Assembly (NCBI GenBank): GCA_051252515.1
Contig: JBPOFS010000008.1
Span: forward strand, 65,220 to 129,219
Reading direction: 5' to 3'
Length of the DNA: 64,000 nt
Origin: UBA5078 sp051252515
Lineage (GTDB): Bacteria; Pseudomonadota; Gammaproteobacteria; Pseudomonadales; Pseudohongiellaceae
Part shown: positions 41,454 to 49,365 of the stretch, in pieces
Layout: the number at the start of each line of letters is the position of its first letter
Position numbering within the stretch: the stretch's first letter is position 1
Program-made: the position numbers and the translations under genes
Notes under the pieces: generated by a model
Told to the model about the DNA's origin: nothing
The model's input: the letters and a program-made list of their open reading frames with translations, nothing else
The model's database searches: none

Positions 41454-43771
41454 ATTGTGCTGTACTTGCGCCGTAGACGCTGTCTGATTATTTCAGCCAA
41501 TGTGTTTACTACAAATGTAAATAGGAACAACACTAGCGCGGCTAAGAATAGGATTCGGTAATGGGTGCTATCGACTTCGGACTCTGGTACTTCAACGGCA
41601 ATATTCGCGGCCAATGTACGCATTCCTTCAAAGATATTGATGTCCATAATCGGCGTGTTTCCTGTCGCCATAAGTACAATCATCGTTTCGCCTACTGCAC
41701 GCCCCATGCCGATCATCAAGGCAGAGAAAATCCCTGGGCTTGCGGTAGGAAGCACTACACGGCTCAATGTCTGCCATGGCGTAGCACCAAGAGCTAAGGA
41801 GCCGTAGGTCAACTGTTTAGGGACGGTGAATACGGCATCCTCGGCAATAGAGAAGATCGTAGGAATAACCGCAAATCCCATCGCAAACCCCACCACCATC
41901 GCATTACGTTGATCGTAGGCAATCCCTAAGTCATTCGTAATCCAACTGCGCATATCCCCGTCAAAGAAGATAGTTTCAATAGGTCCTGCAATGACAAACG
42001 ACAAATACCCCATAATGATGATGATAGGAATCAGGAACGCCGCTTCCCAACCATCGGAGAAACGATATCGAATCGATTGAGGGAGTCTTGTCCATACGAA
42101 TGCTGCCGTTAGGATGCTCAATGGCGTCACGACTAACAAACTAAAAATCCCTAGTAAGTTATCCTCTAGAAATGGTGCAAGCCAAAGGCCTGCCAAGAAC
42201 CCCAACACTACTGTAGGCAGAGCTTCCATCAATTCAATAAGAGGCTTGACGCTGCGTCGCATCTTCGGCGCCATGAAATAGCCGGTAAATATTGCGCCGC
42301 AAACTGCTAGCGGTGCAGCAAGCAACATCGCGTAAAACGCTGCTTTTAGAGTGCCGAATGCCAATGGAGCCAAACTGTATTTAGGCTCGAAGTCATTATT
42401 GGCTGCAGAGGACTGCCAAATGTACTCAGGCTCTTGGTAGTTTTCATACCAAACCTCTTTCCATAGCGCCTCCCATGAAACCTCTGGGTGACGATTCTCA
42501 ACACCAAAGAAAGCAAACTGACCATTGCCTTTTTCAATGAGCAGGCCATCACCGCGCGCAGACATCGCAATGGTTTTGGGAGCCGTTTCTAGCAATTTTG
42601 TATAGGCGACTTGTCGATGGGCCGTCGTGTTGTAAATGCCGATATACCCTTGATCATTAGCGGTAATAAAGTTTTTACGGCGTTGCTCAGGGCTCAAGGC
42701 GACCACTGCGCTGCCCGCATCGAAATCGCGCACTTTTTCTATTGCCACATGACCATCGCGGCGCACAAGGAACCATTGTGACACCTCACCTTCAGAGTCC
42801 CCGACAAGTAACGAGATGCCTCCTAATAGAAAGTCGACATCAGTAACCCGTCGATTGGATTCAACCAACATGACTTCATCTTCGATCACGGCTTCGCCGC
42901 CGTTAAACGCAGGTCGGACATCGACCATGCTCAGTCGACCCGAGGTACTGACAGCAAACAACCAGCGGCGATCCACATCGAGGTAAAGCTGATCTACGGC
43001 TGTGAGGAGGCCCGTTAGAGTGGCAGTCTCTGTGCTCCAGTCCGATTCCGATGATGCCGTAAACGCCGACAGTAAATTCGTTTCTCGACGTGCTCGCAAC
43101 AACTGCACCTGTCCAGACTCACTAGTGCCCGCTAGCATGAGTTCGCTTTCGCTAGAGCGAACACTTAGCTTTGAGACAGACTCATTTGTATAAAGCTCGA
43201 AACTTTCCTGTCCAAAGGGATAACGAATGACAGGAGTAAGCTGCCTAGCATTATTCTCACCATAGCTAACGTTGTAAGCATATTCAGCGATCAATACATG
43301 ACCGTCTGACAGGCCTACAGCGAATATGCCACTGATATCGGTGTCTAGCGCGAAACTGGTAATACGCTGCCCTGGCGCTAACGCTAGTGGGATTCTATTA
43401 ATGATTGTGCCGTTGGCTGTATCGAAATACACAGCCTCTCCGTCACTACCAAGCCGCATAGCCACCTCAAGCCGCTCTTCTAGCGCCAAATGTAGGACAC
43501 CCTCGCTATGAGGACTGCTTATTTGGAACTCGCTGATTTCTTGGATCGCCGCACTGCGAAATAGCGGCATGACCTCATACACTAAGTATAAAAAGATCAA
43601 AAGTACGGCGGCAATTACGCTTAAGCCGCCAACGGCGATACTAAAGCCAGCCGCTTTATCTTTGAAATGGCGGAATTTTCGTCGAGATAGCGTTGCGGCA
43701 GAGGCGGCTAATGCCGCCCCTGCCGCCGTATCTGCTACAGGAGGTTGGGACAAATTTTGCTGTTCACTCAT
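41450..43771 (-). CDS. pstC: Phosphate ABC transporter permease PstC, long form
   Basis: A first membrane segment (about residues 43-67) precedes a periplasmic region of about 400 residues with repeated beta-rich WD-like units (LSDGHVLIAEY, AVSTSGRLSMVDV, TANDQGYIGIYN), then a permease core from about residue 465 with the EAA loop (PKQLTYGSLALGATPWQTLSRVVLP). E. coli PstC has about 320 residues. The large domain may regulate or dock PstS. No ribosome site precedes the ATG, and the putative Pho promoter places the transcription start almost at the ATG, so a leaderless message is possible. Confidence 0.92.
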   Translation of the reverse strand: MSEQQNLSQPPVADTAAGAALAASAATLSRRKFRHFKDKAAGFSIAVGGLSVIAAVLLIFLYLVYEVMPLFRSAAIQEISEFQISSPHSEGVLHLALEERLEVAMRLGSDGEAVYFDTANGTIINRIPLALAPGQRITSFALDTDISGIFAVGLSDGHVLIAEYAYNVSYGENNARQLTPVIRYPFGQESFELYTNESVSKLSVRSSESELMLAGTSESGQVQLLRARRETNLLSAFTASSESDWSTETATLTGLLTAVDQLYLDVDRRWLFAVSTSGRLSMVDVRPAFNGGEAVIEDEVMLVESNRRVTDVDFLLGGISLLVGDSEGEVSQWFLVRRDGHVAIEKVRDFDAGSAVVALSPEQRRKNFITANDQGYIGIYNTTAHRQVAYTKLLETAPKTIAMSARGDGLLIEKGNGQFAFFGVENRHPEVSWEALWKEVWYENYQEPEYIWQSSAANNDFEPKYSLAPLAFGTLKAAFYAMLLAAPLAVCGAIFTGYFMAPKMRRSVKPLIELMEALPTVVLGFLAGLWLAPFLEDNLLGIFSLLVVTPLSILTAAFVWTRLPQSIRYRFSDGWEAAFLIPIIIIMGYLSFVIAGPIETIFFDGDMRSWITNDLGIAYDQRNAMVVGFAMGFAVIPTIFSIAEDAVFTVPKQLTYGSLALGATPWQTLSRVVLPTASPGIFSALMIGMGRAVGETMIVLMATGNTPIMDINIFEGMRTLAANIAVEVPESEVDSTHYRILFLAALVLFLFTFVVNTLAEIIRQRLRRKYSTI

Positions 43772-43779
43772 GGGATTGA

Positions 43780-43813
43780 AGTCTAGTCCGAAAATATTAC
43801 AGTTTCATGACAG
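43780..43813 (-). promoter_or_regulatory. Internal Pho box and -10 between pstS and pstC
   Basis: On the minus strand CTGTCAT, GAAA, CTGTAAT (43813-43796) is a near-perfect Pho box. Exactly 10 bases later TAGACT (43785-43780) fits a -10, only 8 bases from the pstC ATG. The first half-site is also one arm of a 7-bp hairpin (43809-43815 with 43825-43831), which could limit read-through from pstS. Confidence 0.75.
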
Positions 43814-43864
43814 TTAGATTGCAAAACTGTCCCGGTCACCGTACAAGTAAGGATTTCAGCCTAC

Positions 43865-44839
43865 TTATAAACCTAGGCTTTCCATCGTGACTTCAACAAC
43901 TTGTGCAGGCAATGGAATATAACCATCTTTCATGACAACTTCTTGACCCGCTTTCGAAAGTACTAATTTGATGAACTCACGCTCTAGCGGCGCAAGAGGC
44001 TTGTTTGGCTCTTTATTAACATACACAAACAAAAATCGGGCTAGAGGGTAATTACCAGAAATGGCATTCTCTGCAGTCGCTTCATAGAACTGCCCACTCT
44101 CTTCCTGAGCAAGCGGCAACGCTCGAACACTTGATGTTGTATAGCCTAAGCCTGAATAGCCGATTCCGTTAACTGAGGTGCTTACAGACTGTACCACAGA
44201 GGCAGATCCTGGCTGCTCATTGACTGAGTTCTTGAAATCACCCGTACATAGGGCCGTTTCCTTGAAATAACCATACGTGCCTGAAACAGAGTTGCGACCA
44301 AAGATCTGCACATCGCGACGTGCCCATGGGCCTGTCAGCCCTGCTTGGCCCCAATTATTGATCACATCGCTATGACCACATTTCAACGTTGAAGAGAACA
44401 CCGCGTCTACCTGTGGCAGCGACATTCCTTCAAGGGGGTTATCTTTGTGTACAAACACAGCGAGCGCATCAATCGCCACAGGTATCGCTGTGGGCTTATA
44501 GCCATACTTGTTCTCGAAAGCCTCGATTTCATTGTCTTTCATCTCGCGACTCATTGGTCCCATATTGGCAGTACCTTCAGTCAACGCGGGTGGCGCAGTC
44601 GACGACCCTGCCGCCTGGATCTGAATATTCACATTAGGGTAGAAACGCTTAAACTCTTCAGCCCACAGTGTCATTAGGTTGGCGAGAGTATCTGAACCAA
44701 CGCTTGAAAAATTCCCTGAAACGCCACTTGTACGAGTGTAGTCAGGAAGCGACTCATCCACTCCAGCCGCCAAAGTCATGCTGCTACAAAGTGCGCCTAA
44801 CACGAGTGCGATCGGCTTAATTGAAAAAGTGAGCTTCAT
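43865..44839 (-). CDS. pstS: Phosphate-binding periplasmic protein PstS
   Basis: After a signal peptide (cleavage near MTLAAG) the protein has the PstS phosphate site segments SSVGSDTLANLM, AGSSTAPPALTEGTANMGPMSR and FGRNSVSGTYGYFKE. At 324 residues it resembles PstS of the Pseudomonas type. It delivers phosphate to PstCAB. It leads the minus-strand operon pstS-pstC-pstA-pstB-phoU and has its own Pho promoter. Confidence 0.95.
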   Translation of the reverse strand: MKLTFSIKPIALVLGALCSSMTLAAGVDESLPDYTRTSGVSGNFSSVGSDTLANLMTLWAEEFKRFYPNVNIQIQAAGSSTAPPALTEGTANMGPMSREMKDNEIEAFENKYGYKPTAIPVAIDALAVFVHKDNPLEGMSLPQVDAVFSSTLKCGHSDVINNWGQAGLTGPWARRDVQIFGRNSVSGTYGYFKETALCTGDFKNSVNEQPGSASVVQSVSTSVNGIGYSGLGYTTSSVRALPLAQEESGQFYEATAENAISGNYPLARFLFVYVNKEPNKPLAPLEREFIKLVLSKAGQEVVMKDGYIPLPAQVVEVTMESLGL

Positions 44840-44890
44840 CTAAATTCTCCATAATTCGGTTTATTGAGTGTACGTTTTAGCATTGGGCGT

Positions 44891-44924
44891 ACTATAAGAC
44901 TGTTATGTGACAATAAGATGACAA
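44891..44924 (-). promoter_or_regulatory. Pho box and -10 upstream of pstS
   Basis: On the minus strand TTGTCAT, CTTA, TTGTCAC (44924-44907) is followed after exactly 10 bases by TATAGT (44896-44891). The geometry is the same as in the other Pho promoters. The pstS ATG is about 45 bases further on. Confidence 0.85.
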
Positions 44925-44964
44925 ACCGGCACTCATGCCTTCATGAGAATCTTCATTCTCTGTC

Positions 44965-45012
44965 TTGACCCCATTCAGAGGGTTCGCGCTATAGTAGTCA
45001 TCAATCTGTCAC
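44965..45012 (+). promoter_or_regulatory. Candidate ppk promoter with Pho-like half-sites
   Basis: TTGACC (44965-44970) and TATAGT (44990-44995) could be -35 and -10 with a long 19-bp spacer. TAGTCAT (44995-45001), CAAT, CTGTCAC (45006-45012) is a partial Pho box, but no -10 lies at the usual distance downstream. Regulation of ppk by PhoB is therefore possible, not shown. Confidence 0.35.
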
Positions 45013-45076
45013 TTTCATCCGCCCTTTTGTCATGTAGAATACGGGCTTTACAAGTGACCGAGTCGTTGCACTCAAT

Positions 45077-47311
45077 ATGAGCATACCCCCTGTGAGCAAA
45101 CCCACTGATCTTGAAAAAAACTCCTCAGCAGTCGATAGCATTAACCGTGACACTCCTATAAAGGAAGCATCGTTATCGGTAGCTAAAACTGATGAAGATC
45201 AAGATCTCAGCGCGCCCACTCAAGAAACACCTGAAATTGACCTGAATAGTAGCGAACTTTACCTCAATAGAGAGCTCAGCTATTTTCAGTTCAATCTGCG
45301 CGTGCTCGAACAAGCGCGCAACCCCCGCCACCCATTGTTAGAACGACTCATGTTTTTGCTTATCTTTAGCTCCAACTTAGATGAGTTTTACGAAATTCGA
45401 GTCTCAGGCCTGAAGAAGCAGATGGAGTTTGGTCGCCAGCGACCGGGTGCCGATGGGAAATATCCCGATGAAATACTGCGCGAGATTAATCAACAAGTGC
45501 GAGTCGCTGTGCAACAGCAATATCGTATTCTTAATGAAGAACTTTTCCCTTCATTGGCAGAGCAAGATATTCGTTTCTTACATCGCCATGAGTGGAATGA
45601 AAGTGTTACTGCCTGGGCACGGGATTATTTCCAAGACGAAGTACTTCCAGTCATCAGTCCACTAGGGCTCGACCCGGCGCACCCGTTCCCACGTCTGGTC
45701 AATAAAAGTCTCAATTTCATCCTATCCCTTGAGGGGAAGGATGCATTCGGTCGAGACAGCGGCCTTGCAATTGTGCCTGCGCCAAGATCACTTCCTCGCC
45801 TGATTAAAGTGCCTAGCAGCATCATGCCTGAAGGCGATAATTTTATATTCCTATCGTCTATCATCCACGCACATGTGGGAGAGTTTTTCCCCGGAATGCG
45901 AGTCACGGAATGCCATCAATTCCGTGTCACACGCAACTCAGATTTAGAGATGTCCAACGTTGAAGGGCAAGACGTCGCTAGTGCATTGCAAGGTGAGCTT
46001 CACATGCGCCGCTTTGGTACAGCCGCTAAACTCGAAGTCGGGGCGGCCTGCCCACGAGAGTTAACAGACTTCCTACTTCAACGCTTCAACCTTACGGAAG
46101 ACGATCTATTCCGCTTAGACGGACCTGTGAATCTACAGCGCTTGATGACCTTGACGAGCATGCTCAACCGCCCCGATTTATGCTTCCCTACTTTTACGCC
46201 AGGCACCCCTGCTGCGCTTGAAGAGGGCAATGACATATTCGCGGCTGTCACAAAAGAGGATCAACTCTTACATCATCCTTTCCAGTCATTCTTACCGATT
46301 ATCGACTGGGTTCGACAAGCTGCAAAAGACCCTTGTGTCCTTTCTATAAAGCAGACACTTTATCGAACAAACGAATCATCCGAGTTAGTAGAAGCTCTAT
46401 CGGAGGCGGCGCGCAACGGAAAGGAAGTGACCGTTGTCATCGAGTTACGAGCCCGCTTTGATGAGAAAGAAAACATTCAATTCGCCAGTAAACTTCAGGA
46501 AGCCGGCGCCGTAGTCGTGTACGGCGTAATGGGATATAAAACCCACGCTAAAATGCTGTTGATCGTAAGGCGCGAAGGCGGGAAGCTAAAACGTTATGCA
46601 CATTTAGGCACCGGCAATTATCATCGCAAAACATCATTGGTCTATACGGACTATGGGTTGCTGACTTGCGATGAAGTGCTTTGTTCAGACGCTCACAAAG
46701 TATTTCAACAGATTACCGGAATGGGAAAACGCATTATCCCAGACATGATGATCCATGCGCCTTTTCGCTTGAAGAAGTCTTTGATCCGCATGATTCAAGC
46801 AGAAAGTTGCGCTGCACTTGAAGGGCGCCCAGCTAGAATCATAGCGAAAATGAATTCCCTAACCGACCCAGACATTATAAAAGAATTATATAAAGCGGCT
46901 CGTAACGGCGTGAAAATTGATTTAATTATTCGCGGAATATGTTGTCTGAAACCGGGAATAAAAGGTGTCTCTGAGAACATAAGAGTGGTCTCAATCATCG
47001 GACGCTTTCTCGAGCATACTCGTGTGTATTATTTCGAAAATAATACTCCGCAACTTTATTGTGCGAGTGCCGACTGGATGGAACGCAACTTAATGCATCG
47101 TATTGAGGTCGCCTTCCCTATTCAGAAAAAGCGCTTAATGAATCGAATTATTGAAGACTTGCAATGGTATCTAGATGATCGCTGCCAAAGCTGGGAGCTA
47201 CAATCTGACGGTAGTTATCTGCACAGTAATCAAGAAGATTCTTGTGAACAAGAACAAGTGCAAACTCGATTATTAAATCAACTTGCGACCGTTCGTTACA
47301 ACTCTGTTTGA
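45077..47311 (+). CDS. ppk: Polyphosphate kinase 1
   Basis: PPK1 builds inorganic polyphosphate from ATP. The four-domain enzyme is complete: LNRELSYFQFNLRVLEQA near residue 62, SSNLDEFYEIRVSG, the autophosphorylated His in YGVMGYKTHAKMLLIVR (about residue 488) and the second active-site region with VSIIGRFLEHTRVYYFEN. An acidic N-terminal extension of about 55 residues precedes the catalytic part. Its last 16 bases overlap the end of the convergent ppx gene. It completes the phosphate island by storing imported phosphate. Confidence 0.95.
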   Translation: MSIPPVSKPTDLEKNSSAVDSINRDTPIKEASLSVAKTDEDQDLSAPTQETPEIDLNSSELYLNRELSYFQFNLRVLEQARNPRHPLLERLMFLLIFSSNLDEFYEIRVSGLKKQMEFGRQRPGADGKYPDEILREINQQVRVAVQQQYRILNEELFPSLAEQDIRFLHRHEWNESVTAWARDYFQDEVLPVISPLGLDPAHPFPRLVNKSLNFILSLEGKDAFGRDSGLAIVPAPRSLPRLIKVPSSIMPEGDNFIFLSSIIHAHVGEFFPGMRVTECHQFRVTRNSDLEMSNVEGQDVASALQGELHMRRFGTAAKLEVGAACPRELTDFLLQRFNLTEDDLFRLDGPVNLQRLMTLTSMLNRPDLCFPTFTPGTPAALEEGNDIFAAVTKEDQLLHHPFQSFLPIIDWVRQAAKDPCVLSIKQTLYRTNESSELVEALSEAARNGKEVTVVIELRARFDEKENIQFASKLQEAGAVVVYGVMGYKTHAKMLLIVRREGGKLKRYAHLGTGNYHRKTSLVYTDYGLLTCDEVLCSDAHKVFQQITGMGKRIIPDMMIHAPFRLKKSLIRMIQAESCAALEGRPARIIAKMNSLTDPDIIKELYKAARNGVKIDLIIRGICCLKPGIKGVSENIRVVSIIGRFLEHTRVYYFENNTPQLYCASADWMERNLMHRIEVAFPIQKKRLMNRIIEDLQWYLDDRCQSWELQSDGSYLHSNQEDSCEQEQVQTRLLNQLATVRYNSV

Positions 47312-48264
47312 GTCACTTCAGGCAAGGTGTCATTGCCAAGAATCGAAGTGTCCGTTCCACTATGCATCATGAAATCTAACATTCCCTCCCGAAGCGCTGT
47401 CGGACTGAAAGAAATAGATTGCAACGAAAAGGCACGCATTAACCCAACCAATATGGCCCACCCTGGCATGAGCAGCTCTTTGCGTTTATCTTTCAAACCC
47501 GGCAATAATTGTTCTGAGTCTGCAGCGCAAAGCAATACATCTTGTCTCATTGCCTCCAAAGCAAGCAGTCCAATTTTTCCCGTTTTATATCCCCGAAACT
47601 GACAAATGTGCGCTAACATTTTTGCTGTTCCAGAGGAGGCAAATGCTTCCTGCCACGGATACTGTCGAAAACAATCCTGCTCCGCTGCAAACGTCGCTGC
47701 CGCGGCATCAGTCGCCTCGTCCAAGGCTAGCTCTAATTGCGCGACAGTCATGGCACTCTGATTTTTAAAATAGGTATCACGCCAACTCACACAGCCGATT
47801 GCGAGACTTTTAGTGACGAACCGACGCTCTTGGACGCCAATGATAATTTCCGTGCTTCCTCCGCCGATATCCACCACTAAGCGAGTGTCGTTTTTACGAG
47901 GCAAGCTGCTAAGCACACCCATGTAGACTAAGATCGCTTCTTGCACGCCTGAGATCACTGAGATATCTAAACCAATGTCGCGAGCCGCCTCAATAAAATC
48001 AGGGGCATTGTTGGCTAGTCGCAAAGCATTGGTCCCTAATGCCCAGTACTGCTCGATCGGGTAACGCGACATCACATCTTTAAAATCTTTTAGACAATCG
48101 ATTCCTCTTGCGAATGCTTCAGGCGAGATCTCGCCACTGACCGTGACACCCTCTCCTAGCTGAACACTATTACTAAACCGCTCAACGATTTGACTACGTT
48201 CGTCCTGCCAGTGCGCGATGAGAAGGTGGAAACTGTTCGAGCCAAGATCAATACATGCATACAT
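47296..48264 (-). CDS. ppx: Ppx/GppA-family exopolyphosphatase, short form
   Basis: An ASKHA phosphatase with CIDLGSNSFHLLIAHW (phosphate loop), GTNALRLANNAP and LVVDIGGGSTEIIIG (second phosphate motif). It ends at about 322 residues and so lacks the C-terminal HD-like domains of E. coli PPX (over 500 residues); short two-domain forms are known. It hydrolyses polyphosphate or pppGpp. The start MYACIDLG (48264) was chosen because family proteins begin this way; a TTG 15 codons upstream is unlikely. It overlaps ppk tail to tail by 16 bases. Confidence 0.88.
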   Translation of the reverse strand: MYACIDLGSNSFHLLIAHWQDERSQIVERFSNSVQLGEGVTVSGEISPEAFARGIDCLKDFKDVMSRYPIEQYWALGTNALRLANNAPDFIEAARDIGLDISVISGVQEAILVYMGVLSSLPRKNDTRLVVDIGGGSTEIIIGVQERRFVTKSLAIGCVSWRDTYFKNQSAMTVAQLELALDEATDAAAATFAAEQDCFRQYPWQEAFASSGTAKMLAHICQFRGYKTGKIGLLALEAMRQDVLLCAADSEQLLPGLKDKRKELLMPGWAILVGLMRAFSLQSISFSPTALREGMLDFMMHSGTDTSILGNDTLPEVTQTEL

Positions 48265-48403
48265 AGGGGAATATTTCTGCGGGACATTAAGTGAAAAGCA
48301 AGAACGCAATACTACTGCGCAAACATGACAATTATACGACTAAATTGTCACGTGAGCGGGGAGCGAGAGTGTGAAGAACAAACCGCTCTCCACACCATGC
48401 ACT

Positions 48404-48868
48404 TTAAACCATTGATTGCTGATAGTTTTCCAAACCAATACGGTTTACTAGATCAAGTTGAGTTTCCAACCAATCGACATGCTCTTCTTCACTGCGCAGG
48501 ATCTCAGCCATGAGGTCACGACTCACATAATCCTGAACAGACTCAGCGTACGCAATCCCTTCTTTCAAAGTAGGAAGCGCGATCATTTCCAATTTTAAGT
48601 CACACTCAAGCATCTCACGAGTATTCTCGCCAATGAGCAACTTACCGAGATTTTGCAGGTTAGGGAGGCCTTCTAGGAAAAGTATGCGTTCAATCAATAA
48701 GTCGGCATGCTTCATTTCATCGATGGATTCTTCGTACTCTTTGCTTGCAAGCTTAGCAAGACCCCAGTCTTTATACATACGTGAATGTAGGAAGTACTGG
48801 TTAATTGCGACCATTTCGTTCGCAAGTGCTTTATTGAGGTGTTTTACTACTGTGGCATCAGCTTTCAT
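48404..48868 (-). CDS. bfr: Bacterioferritin
   Basis: The 154-residue four-helix protein has the diiron ligands (Glu18, Glu51, His54, and the second set in LRSEEEHVDWLE) and Met52, the haem ligand between subunits. Twenty-four copies form an iron-storage shell. The ATG at 48868 follows AAGGGA by 6 bases and was preferred to a TTG two codons upstream. An intrinsic terminator lies only 15 bases before the ATG, and bfd is encoded upstream on the same strand. Confidence 0.95.
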   Translation of the reverse strand: MKADATVVKHLNKALANEMVAINQYFLHSRMYKDWGLAKLASKEYEESIDEMKHADLLIERILFLEGLPNLQNLGKLLIGENTREMLECDLKLEMIALPTLKEGIAYAESVQDYVSRDLMAEILRSEEEHVDWLETQLDLVNRIGLENYQQSMV

Positions 48869-48882
48869 GGTCAATCCCTTAC

Positions 48883-48910
48883 AAAAAAATCAAGCCCATA
48901 GAGTGGGCTT
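48883..48910 (-). terminator. Terminator of bfd placed directly before bfr
   Basis: On the minus strand AAGCCCA (48910-48904) and TGGGCTT (48898-48892) form a 7-bp stem with a 5-base loop, followed by GA and seven T residues (48889-48883). It lies about 100 bases after the bfd stop and 15 bases before the bfr ATG. Since TACAAT on the minus strand (48943-48938) is the likeliest bfr -10, the terminator would be inside the bfr leader. Confidence 0.75.
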
Positions 48911-49011
48911 TCGAGGCTGGGAAGTCAAGCTCGCATAATTGTAAGATGTTGATATTAATGATAAACAAACTCATTCCGCATACGCGAAGAGTCTATAAAT
49001 TTTGAGGAAGC

Positions 49012-49206
49012 TTATACCGCTATTGCGTTAACGAAGGCCGTAGAACTGTGGAATTCATTCACTATGCTTTTTGCGTGCTTACAGCACTTACCGCACTCTG
49101 AGGCTAGGCCAAGCTTTTCACGCAGGTCGGCAACACGGCTTGTGCCTTGCATGCACTCTTCGCGTATTTGGCTATCAGTGATTTGTCTACAAATGCATAC
49201 GTACAT
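49012..49206 (-). CDS. bfd: Bacterioferritin-associated ferredoxin
   Basis: This 64-residue [2Fe-2S] protein has ligands Cys4, Cys6, Cys38 and Cys41 (MYVCIC and ECGKC), as in Bfd, which reduces bacterioferritin to release stored iron. A Fur-like box lies 36 bases upstream of the ATG, fitting induction in iron shortage. bfr follows downstream after 143 bases. Confidence 0.93.
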   Translation of the reverse strand: MYVCICRQITDSQIREECMQGTSRVADLREKLGLASECGKCCKHAKSIVNEFHSSTAFVNAIAV

Positions 49207-49241
49207 GAATTTATCCTCAGTTGGGACAAATAGTAAACCGT

Positions 49242-49258
49242 AATGAGAATGATTGTCA
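49242..49258 (-). promoter_or_regulatory. Fur-like box upstream of bfd
   Basis: AATGAGAATGATTGTCA strongly resembles the Fur consensus (AATGAGAATnATTnTCA-type sites). It lies 36-52 bases upstream of the bfd ATG and 108 bases before the divergent glycosyltransferase start, so it most likely controls bfd. Confidence 0.8.
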
Positions 49259-49365
49259 AATGTATTCGCTTACATTTCTAGGTACGGGCACTCAGCCTCT
49301 CACATACATCGTGATAAGATAGCCGCGGCTCACTACAAGCACTCTGAATCGGAAGGAATAATTGT

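Noticed and set aside
48951..48966. Fur-like hexamer repeats upstream of bfr
   Set aside because: The match to the Fur consensus is partial in an AT-rich stretch, unlike the strong site before bfd.
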